DNA of 64,000 nucleotides from MED-G116 sp038107835 (GTDB taxonomy: Bacteria; Pseudomonadota; Alphaproteobacteria; Puniceispirillales; Puniceispirillaceae). The DNA lies in assembly GCA_038107835.1 (NCBI GenBank), contig JAYNHH010000009.1, positions 1 to 64,000 of the forward strand, given 5' to 3'. This document shows, piece by piece, positions 25,368-34,987 of this stretch (the first letter of the stretch is position 1; the number at the start of each line of letters is the position of its first letter). The translations under genes were made by a program, and so were the position numbers. The notes below the pieces were generated by a model. The model was given only the letters and a program-made list of their open reading frames with translations. It ran no database searches and had not been told where the DNA came from.

Positions 25368-26951
25368 TTACTTGATCTTCGGCAACTCGTCGAAGGTGTG
25401 ATATGGCGGCGGCGATGCAACCTGCCATTCAAGAGTCGTTGCCCCTTCACCATACGGATTGTCCGCGGCGCGGCGCTTGGCAATGAAGGCCTGCGCAATC
25501 ACAACGAGGAACAGCACCGCACCTGCCGCACCAACATAGGAGCCGATCGAGGCGACCATGTTCCAGCCAGCAAAGGCATCAGGGTAGTCGATGTAACGGC
25601 GTGGCATGCCGGCGAGACCAAGGAAATGCATCGGGAAGAAGGTCAGATTGACACCGATGAAGGTAATCCAGAAATGCAGCTTGGCAAGACCTTCTGAATA
25701 TTCATATCCGGTCATTTTCGGGAACCAGTAATAGAAGCCAGCAAACAGGCCGAACACAGCACCAAGCGACAGCACATAATGGAAGTGCGCAATCACATAA
25801 TAGGTATTGTGCAGAACCACATCGAGGCCAGCGTTCGAGAGGACAACACCTGTCACACCACCAACGGTAAACAGGAAGATGAAACCAATCGCCCACAGCA
25901 TTGGCACACGGAAAGTGATCGAACCACCCCACATTGTGGCAATCCAGGAGAAGATCTTCACGCCTGTCGGCACGGCGATCACCATCGTGGCTGCCGTGAA
26001 ATAAGCGCGTGTATCAACGCTCAATCCGACGGTGTACATGTGGTGCGCCCACACGATGAAGCCGACAAAACCGATCGCGACCATGGCATAGGCCATTCCC
26101 AGATAGCCAAAAACAGGCTTTTTGGAGAAGGTTGAGATGATGTGGCTGACAATGCCAAAGGCCGGCAGGATCATGATATACACCTCTGGATGTCCGAAGA
26201 ACCAGAACAGGTGCAGGAACAGGATCGGGTCACCGCCGCCTTCAGGAATGAAGAATGTCGTGCCGAAATTACGGTCTGTCAGCAGCATGGTGATCGCACC
26301 GGCAAGGACAGGCACCGCCAGCAGCAGCAGGAAGGCGGTGATCAACATCGCCCAGGCAAAAAGCGGCATCTTGTGCAGTGTCATGCCAGGCGTACGCATG
26401 TTGAAAATCGTGGTGATGAAATTGGCCGCACCAAGGATCGAGGATACACCTGCAAGGTGCAGCGAGAAAATCGCAAGATCCATGGACATGCCCGGGGTGC
26501 CGGATGAGGATGACAGCGGCGGATAGATCGTCCATCCGACGCCCGCACCACCATCCATGACCGCAGAGAGCAGCAACAGAATGAATGAGGGGGGCAACAG
26601 CCAGAAGCTGATGTTGTTCATCCGCGGGAACGCCATATCCGGTGCGCCAATCATGATCGGCACGAACCAGTTACCAAAACCACCAATCAGGCCCGGCATC
26701 ACCACGAAAAACACCATGATCAGACCGTGCGCGGTGGTGAATACGTTCCAGACATGACCGTCAGCCATGTACTGAACGCCAGGCTCCATCAGTTCCATAC
26801 GCATATAGACAGACAGGCCGCCACCGATAAAAGCGGCGAGAATGGCGAACACGATATACATTGTGCCGATGTCTTTGTGGTTGGTCGAATAGAGCCAACG
26901 GCGCACAAAGCTCTCTGGGGCACCATGATCAGCGTGGGCTTGAGCACTCAT
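25368..26951 (-). CDS. coxA: cytochrome c oxidase subunit I
   Basis: A 527-residue catalytic subunit that carries heme a and the heme a3-CuB centre, with twelve helices. Visible marks are the heme a histidine in TTAHGLIMVFFVVMPG, the CuB and cross-linked Tyr region WFFGHPEVYIMILPAFG, the paired histidines in VWAHHMYTVG, and the heme ligands in VIAHFHYVLSLGAVF. The Tyr after HPEV marks an aa3-type (A-family) enzyme. It lies 24 bases after coxB, with a GAGGATTATAAC leader before its ATG. Confidence 0.98.
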   Translation of the reverse strand: MSAQAHADHGAPESFVRRWLYSTNHKDIGTMYIVFAILAAFIGGGLSVYMRMELMEPGVQYMADGHVWNVFTTAHGLIMVFFVVMPGLIGGFGNWFVPIMIGAPDMAFPRMNNISFWLLPPSFILLLLSAVMDGGAGVGWTIYPPLSSSSGTPGMSMDLAIFSLHLAGVSSILGAANFITTIFNMRTPGMTLHKMPLFAWAMLITAFLLLLAVPVLAGAITMLLTDRNFGTTFFIPEGGGDPILFLHLFWFFGHPEVYIMILPAFGIVSHIISTFSKKPVFGYLGMAYAMVAIGFVGFIVWAHHMYTVGLSVDTRAYFTAATMVIAVPTGVKIFSWIATMWGGSITFRVPMLWAIGFIFLFTVGGVTGVVLSNAGLDVVLHNTYYVIAHFHYVLSLGAVFGLFAGFYYWFPKMTGYEYSEGLAKLHFWITFIGVNLTFFPMHFLGLAGMPRRYIDYPDAFAGWNMVASIGSYVGAAGAVLFLVVIAQAFIAKRRAADNPYGEGATTLEWQVASPPPYHTFDELPKIK

Positions 26952-26975
26952 GTTATAATCCTCTTCGCTAACTGA

Positions 26976-27863
26976 TTAATTGGCCGAGGCCAGTTTGAGG
27001 GTTTCAGGGTTGACGAGCCTGTCATCCATCGCGAATTCCTCGCGCGCTGATGACAACCACGCATCATATTCAGCCCGTGGCAGCGCCCGGACCTCGATCG
27101 GCATGTAGGCGTGATTTACGCCACAAATCTGATTGCACTGGCCATAATAGATCTGTTTCCCGGCCGGAACGTCAATCCACACCTCATTGGTGCGGCCAAT
27201 GAAAGCGTAGACCTGCACGGCAAGCGACGGCACGAAGAATGAATGCATCACGTCATTGCCAGTGATCAACAGCTTGATCCGGGTGTTCTCGGGAACAACC
27301 ATCGGATTGTCGACGGACAGAAGCCTGATCTGGCCTTCCTGAAGGTCGGCCTCATCGACGAGATAGCTGTCGAAGGCAATGCCATCATCTGGGTATTCAT
27401 AATTCCAGTACCACTGGTTGCCTGTCACCTTGATCACCATGTCGGTGTCGGCAGTGCGGTCGAGATAATAGAGCAGGCGGAAAGACGGGATCGCGATACC
27501 GACAAGTATGACCACCGGGATCACTGTCCACAGTATCTCAATGACTGTGTTGTGCGACGTCTTTGACGGGTTGGGGTTGGCGCTGGCGCGGAAGCGAATT
27601 CCGACATACACAAGCAATCCAAGGACAAACAGCGAAATCAGCGTAATGACGACGAGCAGCAGATTATGCAGGTCGGTCGCCATTTCGGCGATCGAACCAG
27701 CCGGTGGCTGCAGATCCATCTGCCACGGCTCCGGCTTCGCGGCATGTGCACCGGAGGCGCCCAGCAACACGCCGACGGATGCAAGCAAAGCAGCCGAATA
27801 TCTGCATGCCGCGCCCAGCGCAAACGCTGCCAAGCCTGAAATTGATTTGGCTAGAAATGCCAT
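26976..27863 (-). CDS. coxB: cytochrome c oxidase subunit II
   Basis: A 295-residue subunit that receives electrons from cytochrome c. It has an N-terminal signal peptide (ending near GAHAAKP), two membrane helices, and a cupredoxin domain with the CuA site YYGQCNQICGVNHAYMP. The aromatic electron-entry stretch is NQWYWNYEYPD. The ATG at 27863 has a GGGAGA ribosome site; the upstream extension is ignored. It is the first gene of the oxidase run. The C-terminus ends soon after the CuA domain, so there is no fused cytochrome c. Confidence 0.97.
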   Translation of the reverse strand: MAFLAKSISGLAAFALGAACRYSAALLASVGVLLGASGAHAAKPEPWQMDLQPPAGSIAEMATDLHNLLLVVITLISLFVLGLLVYVGIRFRASANPNPSKTSHNTVIEILWTVIPVVILVGIAIPSFRLLYYLDRTADTDMVIKVTGNQWYWNYEYPDDGIAFDSYLVDEADLQEGQIRLLSVDNPMVVPENTRIKLLITGNDVMHSFFVPSLAVQVYAFIGRTNEVWIDVPAGKQIYYGQCNQICGVNHAYMPIEVRALPRAEYDAWLSSAREEFAMDDRLVNPETLKLASAN

Positions 27864-28169
27864 GGATTTTTCTCCCACAATTCGATTGACCACATCACGG
27901 GTCTTGTCGCGGTCGCAAACTGCATAAACTGACCGCATTGGACGCCCTTAATTAGACTGATTCGCGGCAATAGAAAAGCCCCATGCGGCTACCTGTCGCT
28001 ATAATTTTCATCTTTTTTTTCCTTTTTGCCGAGGCTGGCATTTTGCCCGTCGCAAACTTGCCGGGCAAATTGGATTATAATCTTGAAATTCGCGCTTTCT
28101 GCCCCCATCCTCTTGACGTCTACGATGCACGGTATTTTTTCGTAACCTATTGATATATTGGAAAACACA
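27864..28169. other. divergent intergenic region between coxB and tldD
   Basis: About 300 bases hold the upstream regions of two divergent genes. A perfect TATAAT lies at 28076-28081 on the plus strand but without a good -35 box at 16-18 bases. TTGACG lies at 28113-28118, and the nearest -10-like hexamer is only 14 bases away. The stretch at 28010-28025 is a T-rich run. I see no gene here, and no promoter I can assign firmly. Confidence 0.4.
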
Positions 28170-29609
28170 ATGGACCATCTGGCGCAAACAGACGATATAT
28201 TCTTCACCGGAACAAATCTGGAGCAGGACAAGGCACAGCAAATCGTGCGACAGGCGCTCGCTGGCGCTGATGATGGTGAATTATTTCTGGAGATGCGGCA
28301 TTCGGAAATGCTTGCCTTCGATGATGGCCGGTTGAAGTCGGCCAGCTATGATCAGTCCAGTGGTTTCGGTCTGCGAGCAATCGCCGGCGAAGCCCATGGC
28401 TATGCCCATGCCGGTGAGTTGAGCGAGGCGGCCCTGCGCCGGGCAGCGGCGAGCGTTGGCGCCGTGACCAAGGGGTACAATGGAACGGCGGCACTCGCCC
28501 CGGTGGCCGGCAGTAACCGCCCGCTCTATGGCGATGGCAACCCGCTGAATGAGATGCCGTTCGATGCGAAAGTCAGCCTGTTGCAGGAAATCGACACCTT
28601 TGCCAGAGCCGCAGACCCGAGGGTGGTACAGGTCAGCGCGAGCCTCGCCGGTTCCTGGCAGGCAGTGCAGATCATGCGCGCAGATGGTGAGCGTGTGGCC
28701 GACATCCGTCCCCTCGTTCGGATCAATGTGTCAGTCGTTGTTGAACAGGATGGCCGCATGGAATCCGGCTCTGCTGGAGCTGGCGGTCGGGTGATGTTTG
28801 ATCAATATATGCAGCCAGAGTCATGGCAGCCACAGGTTCACGAAGCGCTGCGCATAGCAACGCTCAATCTGGACTCAGTTGCCGCTCCGGCAGGAGAAAT
28901 GGAAATCGTGCTTGGTGCCGGCTGGCCCGGGGTTATGCTGCATGAAGCGGTTGGCCACGGTCTTGAAGGGGATTTCAACCGCAAGGGCACATCAGTTTTC
29001 AGCGGCCGCGTTGGCGAGCAGGTCGCATCGAAAGGCGTCACCGTGGTTGATGATGGCACCATGATGGACCGGCGTGGCTCAATCACCGTCGATGATGAGG
29101 GCACACAGTCCCGCCGCAATGTATTGATCGAGGATGGCATTCTGCGCGGCTATATGCAGGACCGGCAGAATGCGCGTCTGATGGGCGTTGAGGCGACGGG
29201 CAACGGCCGGCGTCAATCCTATGAACATGCGCCGATGCCGCGGATGACGAACACTTTCATGGAGAGTGGCACGGATAACCCCGAAGAGATTGTCGCCTCG
29301 ATCAAGAAGGGCATTTATGCGGTCAATTTCGGTGGTGGTCAGGTTGATATCACCTCGGGCAAATTCGTCTTTTCAGCTTCCGAGGCCTATCTCGTCGAGA
29401 ATGGCAAGATCGGCGCGCCGGTGAAAGGGGCCACGCTGATTGGCAATGGGCCAGATGCAATGTCAAAGATTTCCATGATTGGCAACGACATGGCGCTGGA
29501 TGACGGGGTTGGGACATGTGGCAAAGCGGGCCAATCGGTGCCGGTGGGCGTTGGCCAGCCAACTGTGAAAATGGGTGGTGTCACGGTCGGCGGCACAGAG
29601 GCGGCGTAG
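28170..29609 (+). CDS. tldD: TldD metalloprotease subunit
   Basis: A 479-residue protein of the TldD/PmbA family, the zinc-bearing half of the TldD-TldE heterodimer that degrades unfolded peptides and trims some modified peptides. The active site HEAVGHGLEGDF (HExxxH) lies in WPGVMLHEAVGHGLEG. The C-terminal region has MSKISMIGNDMALDDGVGTCGKAGQSVPVG in family form, shown here in pieces: GNDMALDDG and CGKAGQSVPVG. The frame opens at a TTG (28158), but the ATG at 28170 is preferred, with GGAAAA ahead of it. Its partner, PmbA/TldE, is encoded at 36.0-37.4 kb. Confidence 0.95.
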   Translation: MDHLAQTDDIFFTGTNLEQDKAQQIVRQALAGADDGELFLEMRHSEMLAFDDGRLKSASYDQSSGFGLRAIAGEAHGYAHAGELSEAALRRAAASVGAVTKGYNGTAALAPVAGSNRPLYGDGNPLNEMPFDAKVSLLQEIDTFARAADPRVVQVSASLAGSWQAVQIMRADGERVADIRPLVRINVSVVVEQDGRMESGSAGAGGRVMFDQYMQPESWQPQVHEALRIATLNLDSVAAPAGEMEIVLGAGWPGVMLHEAVGHGLEGDFNRKGTSVFSGRVGEQVASKGVTVVDDGTMMDRRGSITVDDEGTQSRRNVLIEDGILRGYMQDRQNARLMGVEATGNGRRQSYEHAPMPRMTNTFMESGTDNPEEIVASIKKGIYAVNFGGGQVDITSGKFVFSASEAYLVENGKIGAPVKGATLIGNGPDAMSKISMIGNDMALDDGVGTCGKAGQSVPVGVGQPTVKMGGVTVGGTEAA

Positions 29610-29611
29610 CG

Positions 29612-30796
29612 TCAGGCTGGACGCCGGAGATATGGCACCAGACAGACCAACAGCAACGTCACGACGGCACCAAAGCCAAACGGAAATTGCGACCCGCCAA
29701 GATCATAAAGCGGTCCAGCAACGCTCAGCCCGACGACCTGTCCAAGCGAACCGAAGCCTTGAATCGTTCCTAGCGATCCTCCCCGCACGGTCTCACCCGC
29801 AATCTTGCTGACGGCAGCGGTGATTGCTGGTGTCGACAGGGCAAAGCCGAAACAGATGGCCGTTGCCCCCAGCAAAGTCTGCAATAAGGGATAGGCATTG
29901 CCGACAAAGAGACCTGTGACAAACAGTACGGTGGCAATCTGACCAAGCGCCAAAAGGCAGGTGCCAAGAAGGGTTGTTCCCACCTCGCCAAAGCGGGACA
30001 CGACACTTTTGATCAACACTGCCTGAACGACAATGATGCAGACACCGATATAGGTGAACAGCCAGCCAGTCTCGATGGCACCAAAGCCGAGATAGTCACG
30101 CAGCACCAGAACAAAGGACGCCTCAACCTGTGCAAATGAGAGATTCAACGCCAACGAGGCAAGTGCATACAGCGCCAATGGTGAGGCCATCAGGGCACGC
30201 AGGCGAGACACAGCTGTGCCAGCATCCCCTCGCTGTTCGGGCGTCAGCCGCTCACGATCAACACCTTTCAGCCAGCTGGTCATAAACAGGGCGACAAAGG
30301 CAAAACCCGACGCCATCAGAAAGGGAACCTGATAGAGCGGTCCATTGCCAAAATGGCTCAGCAACCCGCCAAGCGCCGGGCCGGCGACAAAGCCAACGCC
30401 AATGGCTGCGCCCAGCAACCCCATATATTGCGCCCGCTTTTCAAGTGACGTGCGGTCGGTAATCATCGCCTGAATGACACCTGTATTTCCAGACCCTATG
30501 CCAGCCAGGATACGCGCCAGAAACAGCTGCCACAGCTGGTCAGACATGGCGAACCAGAAATGCGCAACCCCGGTCAGGGCCAGCGAAAAAAACAGCACGC
30601 GGCGGCGGCCAATATGATCAGACAACCGACCCAGAATGGGGTTCGCAACAAACATGGCCAGAGCAAAGGATGCCAACAGCAGGGTCATCACACTGGCCGG
30701 CTGGCCCATCGATTCCAAGATCGTGTAGGGAAGAATGGGAATCAGAGCCCCGACGCCAACAAAATTGATACAGACAATCAACAGTAAAACGGGCAT
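29612..30796 (-). CDS. MFS drug exporter (TetA-like)
   Basis: A 394-residue transporter with twelve helices of the major facilitator superfamily. The loop 2-3 motif A is NPILGRLSDHIGRRRVL, and motif C-like glycines occur in LLGAAIGVGFVAGPALGGLL, which places it with the drug:H+ antiporters similar to TetA. The substrate cannot be told from the sequence. It ends two bases from the tldD stop on the opposite strand. A gap of about 90 bases separates it from gshA on the same strand. Confidence 0.85.
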   Translation of the reverse strand: MPVLLLIVCINFVGVGALIPILPYTILESMGQPASVMTLLLASFALAMFVANPILGRLSDHIGRRRVLFFSLALTGVAHFWFAMSDQLWQLFLARILAGIGSGNTGVIQAMITDRTSLEKRAQYMGLLGAAIGVGFVAGPALGGLLSHFGNGPLYQVPFLMASGFAFVALFMTSWLKGVDRERLTPEQRGDAGTAVSRLRALMASPLALYALASLALNLSFAQVEASFVLVLRDYLGFGAIETGWLFTYIGVCIIVVQAVLIKSVVSRFGEVGTTLLGTCLLALGQIATVLFVTGLFVGNAYPLLQTLLGATAICFGFALSTPAITAAVSKIAGETVRGGSLGTIQGFGSLGQVVGLSVAGPLYDLGGSQFPFGFGAVVTLLLVCLVPYLRRPA

Positions 30797-30885
30797 TACA
30801 GCAGCCTATAAAATCCTGTCAGCAACGTTACGCAACAATGTATGCAGCCGTGGCACACTGATCATGTCGGCAGGCAATCTGCACA

Positions 30886-32250
30886 TCAAAAGCTGTTGGC
30901 TGTGAAAATCCGGGAGACATCCTCTCCCCATTCACCTTGCAGCGCATCCAGCAACATCTCCGCTGGTGTTTTCTGGCTGTCCAGACAATCCCTGAGAGGC
31001 GACAGGAACCCAGATTCATCACCACCACCACTGTCAAGAATGCCGCGTCGACGCAACCCCTTGCCCGAGATTGAGACCAGACGTGATGCCAGGTCGTAGA
31101 CATCATGTTGGCCGAGCCTGCCTCTGAAACCATCTTTTGCCACAGACAGGCGGGCTGCCATCACGTCGTCTGCCCACAGGTCAGATGCAAGTGAAGCCGC
31201 TTCCTCAAGCGCCTCCTCATCATAGAGCAACCCCACCCAGAAAGCCGGAAGGGCGCAGATATTTGCCCACATACCGCTGTCAGCGCCGCGCATCTCAAGG
31301 AATTGTTTCAGCCTGACCTCGGGAAAGGCGGTGGTCATGTGATCCTCAAAATCCCCCATGGTTGGCACCTGCCCCTCGAAGCCCGCAAGTGTACCCGCCA
31401 TGAAATCGCGGAAGGAATGTCCAGCGACATCAATATAATCCTCGCCGCGATGGACAAAATACATCGGCACATCTAGAATATAGTCAATCCACTGCTCATA
31501 GCCGAAAGTCTCATCAAACACACAGGCAGGAACCCCGCATCTGGCGGCGTCGGTATCTGTCCAGGCATGGGCGCGGGTCGACAGGAAGGGTGACACCTGT
31601 CCTTCCTTGAAAGGTGAATTGGCAAACAATGCGGTGGCAATCGGCTGTAGCGCGAGCGAGGTGCGGAATTTACGCCGCATGTCCACCTCGTCACCATAAT
31701 CGAGATTGACCTGAACGGTGCAGGACCGCAACATCATGTCAAGCCCGAGAGAGCCCACCTTTGGCATGTGCGCACTCATGATCTTGTATCGCCCCTTCGG
31801 CATGAAGGAGATATCCTCGCGGTGGGCGGTGGGATGATAGCCAACACCCAACATCCCAATGCAGAGGGGGTCTGCCACATTTCGCATGTGCCGCAAATGG
31901 CGTCCCGTCTCGGCGCAGGTCTGATGCAGATTGGCCAATGGTGCGCCAGACAGCTCAAGTTGGCCACCGGGTTCCAGCGTTACCGACCCCCCCTCGCCAT
32001 CCTTCAGCCCTATGATTTTACCCTTTTCCAGGATCGGCGTGGCGGCTGAGCCAAGTTCGGCCAGCAAGTCACTGAGCAGCTGTGCCACCCCATCCGGCCC
32101 CTCATACCCAATCGGTTCCTGCGTATCGCAGCGATACAGGAATTTTTCATGCTCAGTGCCAATTTTCCAGTCGGATTTCGGCGTTTCGCCCGCCGCCACC
32201 CAGTCGATCATGGCCTGCTTGTCAGCGATCCGCATATTGTCGTCTGTCAT
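30886..32250 (-). CDS. gshA: glutamate-cysteine ligase, plant/alphaproteobacterial type
   Basis: A 454-residue enzyme for the first, ATP-dependent step of glutathione synthesis. The N-terminal stretch IGTEHEKFLYRC and the segments GGQLELSGAPL, TVQVNLDY and FLEMRGADSG match the GCS2 family used by plants and alphaproteobacteria, which differs from the E. coli type. The plant-type enzymes are redox-regulated in some organisms, but no such site is evident here. It is followed on the same strand by the MFS gene and preceded by rsmE. Confidence 0.93.
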   Translation of the reverse strand: MTDDNMRIADKQAMIDWVAAGETPKSDWKIGTEHEKFLYRCDTQEPIGYEGPDGVAQLLSDLLAELGSAATPILEKGKIIGLKDGEGGSVTLEPGGQLELSGAPLANLHQTCAETGRHLRHMRNVADPLCIGMLGVGYHPTAHREDISFMPKGRYKIMSAHMPKVGSLGLDMMLRSCTVQVNLDYGDEVDMRRKFRTSLALQPIATALFANSPFKEGQVSPFLSTRAHAWTDTDAARCGVPACVFDETFGYEQWIDYILDVPMYFVHRGEDYIDVAGHSFRDFMAGTLAGFEGQVPTMGDFEDHMTTAFPEVRLKQFLEMRGADSGMWANICALPAFWVGLLYDEEALEEAASLASDLWADDVMAARLSVAKDGFRGRLGQHDVYDLASRLVSISGKGLRRRGILDSGGGDESGFLSPLRDCLDSQKTPAEMLLDALQGEWGEDVSRIFTANSF

Positions 32251-32335
32251 GAATGGAGTCCTAATGGAAGATCGGGTTGAACCGCAATGGTCGAGAGTAC
32301 AGCAGACAGGCTATTAACAGAAAAAACAAATGATT

Positions 32336-33094
32336 TTACGTTATACCCGGCCAGTCACCATAGACTGACTGGAAGCATGTCAGCGCGGCTATTGCCGCAG
32401 TATCGGCCCGCAATATGCGCGGACCCAGTGAAACTTTCAAACAGTTTTCACGCCGGTCGAGGATGCGCCGCTCATTCTCGGAAAATCCACCCTCAGGGCC
32501 AATCAGAATGGCCGCAGATTCCGGCTTGGGATGCGCCGCAAAAACAGAGACGGCATTGCGGTCGCCCCTTGTGGCGCTGGCCTCGTCGCACCAGACCAAC
32601 AATCTATCCTCCGGGACCGCGGCCAGAACATCGTTCAGGGGCACAAAATCACGAATTTCAGCAATATCAAGTCGCTCTGTCTGCTCGGCAGCTTCGATTG
32701 CGTTGGCTGTCAGACGGTCGTCATTCACCCGCGTCACCTGACAGAAATCTGTACGGGTCGGCCAGATCACACTTGCACCCATTTCTGATGCCTTCTGCGC
32801 AATGAAATCCAGCCGGGCCTTTTTCACCGGGGCAAACAGAAGCCACAAATCGGGGCTGGCCTGCTGAGGGCGCGTTTGTGCAATCACATCCAGCGAACAG
32901 CTACGCCTGCCGATGCTCTGTATCGCGGCACGCCACTCGCCATCAACACCATTGAAAAGCGCCACAATATCGCCCGTCACAAGCCGCATCACGGATGCCA
33001 GATAATGCTGCTGGTTCCTGTTTGGAATGATGGACATTCCCATCGCCAGATTGTCGGGAACGTAAAGCCGGGCTTTAAAAGCAATCCTTGTCAT
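32336..33094 (-). CDS. rsmE: 16S rRNA m3U1498 methyltransferase RsmE
   Basis: A 252-residue SPOUT-class methyltransferase that modifies U1498 of 16S rRNA. The N-terminal PUA-like domain has HYLASVMRLVTGD. The C-terminal trefoil knot has AAILIGPEGGFSENERRIL and SLGPRILRADTAAIAAL, which form the SAM site. It lies upstream of gshA with an 85-base gap and diverges from ubiA. The rsmE-ubiA divergent layout is common in alphaproteobacteria. Confidence 0.95.
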   Translation of the reverse strand: MTRIAFKARLYVPDNLAMGMSIIPNRNQQHYLASVMRLVTGDIVALFNGVDGEWRAAIQSIGRRSCSLDVIAQTRPQQASPDLWLLFAPVKKARLDFIAQKASEMGASVIWPTRTDFCQVTRVNDDRLTANAIEAAEQTERLDIAEIRDFVPLNDVLAAVPEDRLLVWCDEASATRGDRNAVSVFAAHPKPESAAILIGPEGGFSENERRILDRRENCLKVSLGPRILRADTAAIAALTCFQSVYGDWPGIT

Positions 33095-33238
33095 AGCGCA
33101 TGTTTACCCTGTCGGACCAGATTTTTCAATCCATCAGCCAGCCCCAGCCGCATAGCCAGAGGCGGCTTCAGAGGGCCGCATCATACCGCTGGGTCAGGGA
33201 TATTGGACAGAGCTTCATGGCTGCGCTATCTCTTGCCA

Positions 33239-34171
33239 ATGACCAACGAGCAAACAGACAAAAGCACCAGGCATACTGACATCCGACTGATTGGGTGGTG
33301 GCAGAAACTGCCGCGGGTTCTGCATCCCTATCTCTTTCTGGCGCGTTTCGACAGGCCGATTGGCTGGTGGCTGCTATTGCTGCCTGCCTGGTGGATCATT
33401 CCGCTCGCCGCCGAGAACAGCCGACAGATGGCACAGATGATGGTGCTGTTTTTGCTTGGCGCAATGACAATGCGGGGTGCCGGATGCGTCGTAAACGACA
33501 TGTGGGATCGGCGCATCGATCTGCGCGTGGAGCGAACCAGTGGCCGACCACTCGCCGCGGGTACTGTGTCGTTGCTGCAGGCGTTGCTGTTTTTGGCAAT
33601 TTTATGCCTGATTGGCCTGGGCATCCTCATGCAGCTGCCGCAGACAGCGATCATGGTCGGCATTGCATCGCTGCCTTTGATCATCGTCTACCCGCTTGCC
33701 AAGCGCGTGACCTGGTGGCCACAGGCGGTTCTGGGACTGACCTTCTCCTGGGGTGTTCCGCTCGGCTGGGCGGCAGTGACCGATCAATGGCCAACCCCCG
33801 AGATTTGGCTGATTTACGCTGGCAGCGTTGCCTGGGTCTTTGGCTATGACACGATCTATGCAGTTCAGGATATGGCAGATGACAGGATTGCCGGGGTAAA
33901 ATCATCGGCTCTTGGCCTCGGCGACCGTCTGAATTTAGGGGTGCGAATTGCCTTCTGTGTCGCCATTCTGCTGATTTCAGCAGGCATTCAAGCGCATCAA
34001 GGTCCGGGGGTCTGGATGCTCGGTGTCGTGCTGATGGCAATACATCTGTTGCGCCAGGCGCGAATGATAAACCCTGATGATCCACAAGGCGCGTTGACCC
34101 TGTTCAAATCCAACCGTAATGCAGGCCTGATCCTGACATTGTTTCTGATTGTCGACAGGCTGCTTGGCTGA
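33239..34171 (+). CDS. ubiA: 4-hydroxybenzoate polyprenyltransferase UbiA
   Basis: A 310-residue membrane enzyme that attaches the polyprenyl tail to 4-hydroxybenzoate in ubiquinone synthesis. It has about eight to nine helices and the two Asp-rich motifs: NDMWDRRIDLRVERTSGRP and YDTIYAVQDMADDRIAGVKS. The frame is open far upstream across the rsmE start; the ATG at 33239 fits the family N-terminus (ending IGWWLLLLPAWW for helix 1) and clears rsmE. It converges with an unrecognised gene after 12 bases. Confidence 0.94.
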   Translation: MTNEQTDKSTRHTDIRLIGWWQKLPRVLHPYLFLARFDRPIGWWLLLLPAWWIIPLAAENSRQMAQMMVLFLLGAMTMRGAGCVVNDMWDRRIDLRVERTSGRPLAAGTVSLLQALLFLAILCLIGLGILMQLPQTAIMVGIASLPLIIVYPLAKRVTWWPQAVLGLTFSWGVPLGWAAVTDQWPTPEIWLIYAGSVAWVFGYDTIYAVQDMADDRIAGVKSSALGLGDRLNLGVRIAFCVAILLISAGIQAHQGPGVWMLGVVLMAIHLLRQARMINPDDPQGALTLFKSNRNAGLILTLFLIVDRLLG

Positions 34172-34183
34172 CGCCGGGCAGAG

Positions 34184-34987
34184 CTAGAGGTAGGCCTCCA
34201 GATCATCGATCTGCATTTCGATAATCTGCCATGGTGCCTCTTCGGCGAACAGCATATGGGCTGACAATCGCTCAAGGATAAGACGGCGCTCCGCCCTGTC
34301 GGCCTGCATGTCAGCGAAGAAATGCTCCAGACTGCGGTGATCGTCATGGCCCGTGAGCTGGCGAACAAATTTGGCGGCCTCTGCCTGACTCATAGTCTCG
34401 AAAATCCGGTTCTTTGCCGAAATCCGCGACAATCCTGCCGGCTGACCCGCCCCAATATCGAGAACGCCACCCCGCGCCGCATAGCCAAAGACAGGCTGAT
34501 ATCCGGAAATGATCTCACCGCCAGCAGCTGGTACGGGAAGATGTGTGACCGCCCCACCATTGAACCGGATATAATCGTAGGCAATACCGACAGCCTCGGT
34601 CCGGTGCATGATTTCCAGCTGCGCCCCGTCAAGCCAGGCAACATTCAGCCGCACCTCGCACCCGGCAGCCGGAAAAGCGGTACACGGCACCGCCCCGTAA
34701 TAGCCGAGCTGCGCTGCATGAACGATGTCGCAATCATGCAGGACAGCGGGGGTAACGGGAATGATTGCGGCATCACCAAATTTGCGACGGAGCTGCACTG
34801 GTGCACGGTTTGATCCAACAGACAGAACCGCCGTTCTGTCATCGAGAATCGCGGCATCATCAAAGGCCCGAAGGCGGCCATTATCAAAAATGAACGCCGT
34901 ATCCGGCGCGTCATAGGGATAGTTGACCGCCCGATCAATTTCCGTCTGCGCAGGCAGATAAAAGGTTTCGTCAAGCCAATCTGACAT
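34184..34987 (-). CDS. conserved-looking protein of unknown function
   Basis: I do not recognise this 267-residue soluble protein. A short motif, AVLSVGSNRAPVQLRRKFG (residues about 53-71), recalls the GSN/GSL loop at the start of gamma-glutamylcyclotransferase folds, but the rest does not clearly match. Other segments are GYYGAVPCTAFPAAGCEVRL and a helical, charged C-terminal third. Its start shares one base with the argC stop (TAATG), so it is probably co-translated with argC. There are no signal peptide or membrane helices. Confidence 0.75.
   Translation of the reverse strand: MSDWLDETFYLPAQTEIDRAVNYPYDAPDTAFIFDNGRLRAFDDAAILDDRTAVLSVGSNRAPVQLRRKFGDAAIIPVTPAVLHDCDIVHAAQLGYYGAVPCTAFPAAGCEVRLNVAWLDGAQLEIMHRTEAVGIAYDYIRFNGGAVTHLPVPAAGGEIISGYQPVFGYAARGGVLDIGAGQPAGLSRISAKNRIFETMSQAEAAKFVRQLTGHDDHRSLEHFFADMQADRAERRLILERLSAHMLFAEEAPWQIIEMQIDDLEAYL

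Noticed and set aside
28076..28118. A promoter for tldD from TATAAT (28076-28081) or TTGACG (28113-28118)
   Set aside because: Neither hexamer has a partner at 16-18 bases, so I recorded the region without assigning a promoter.
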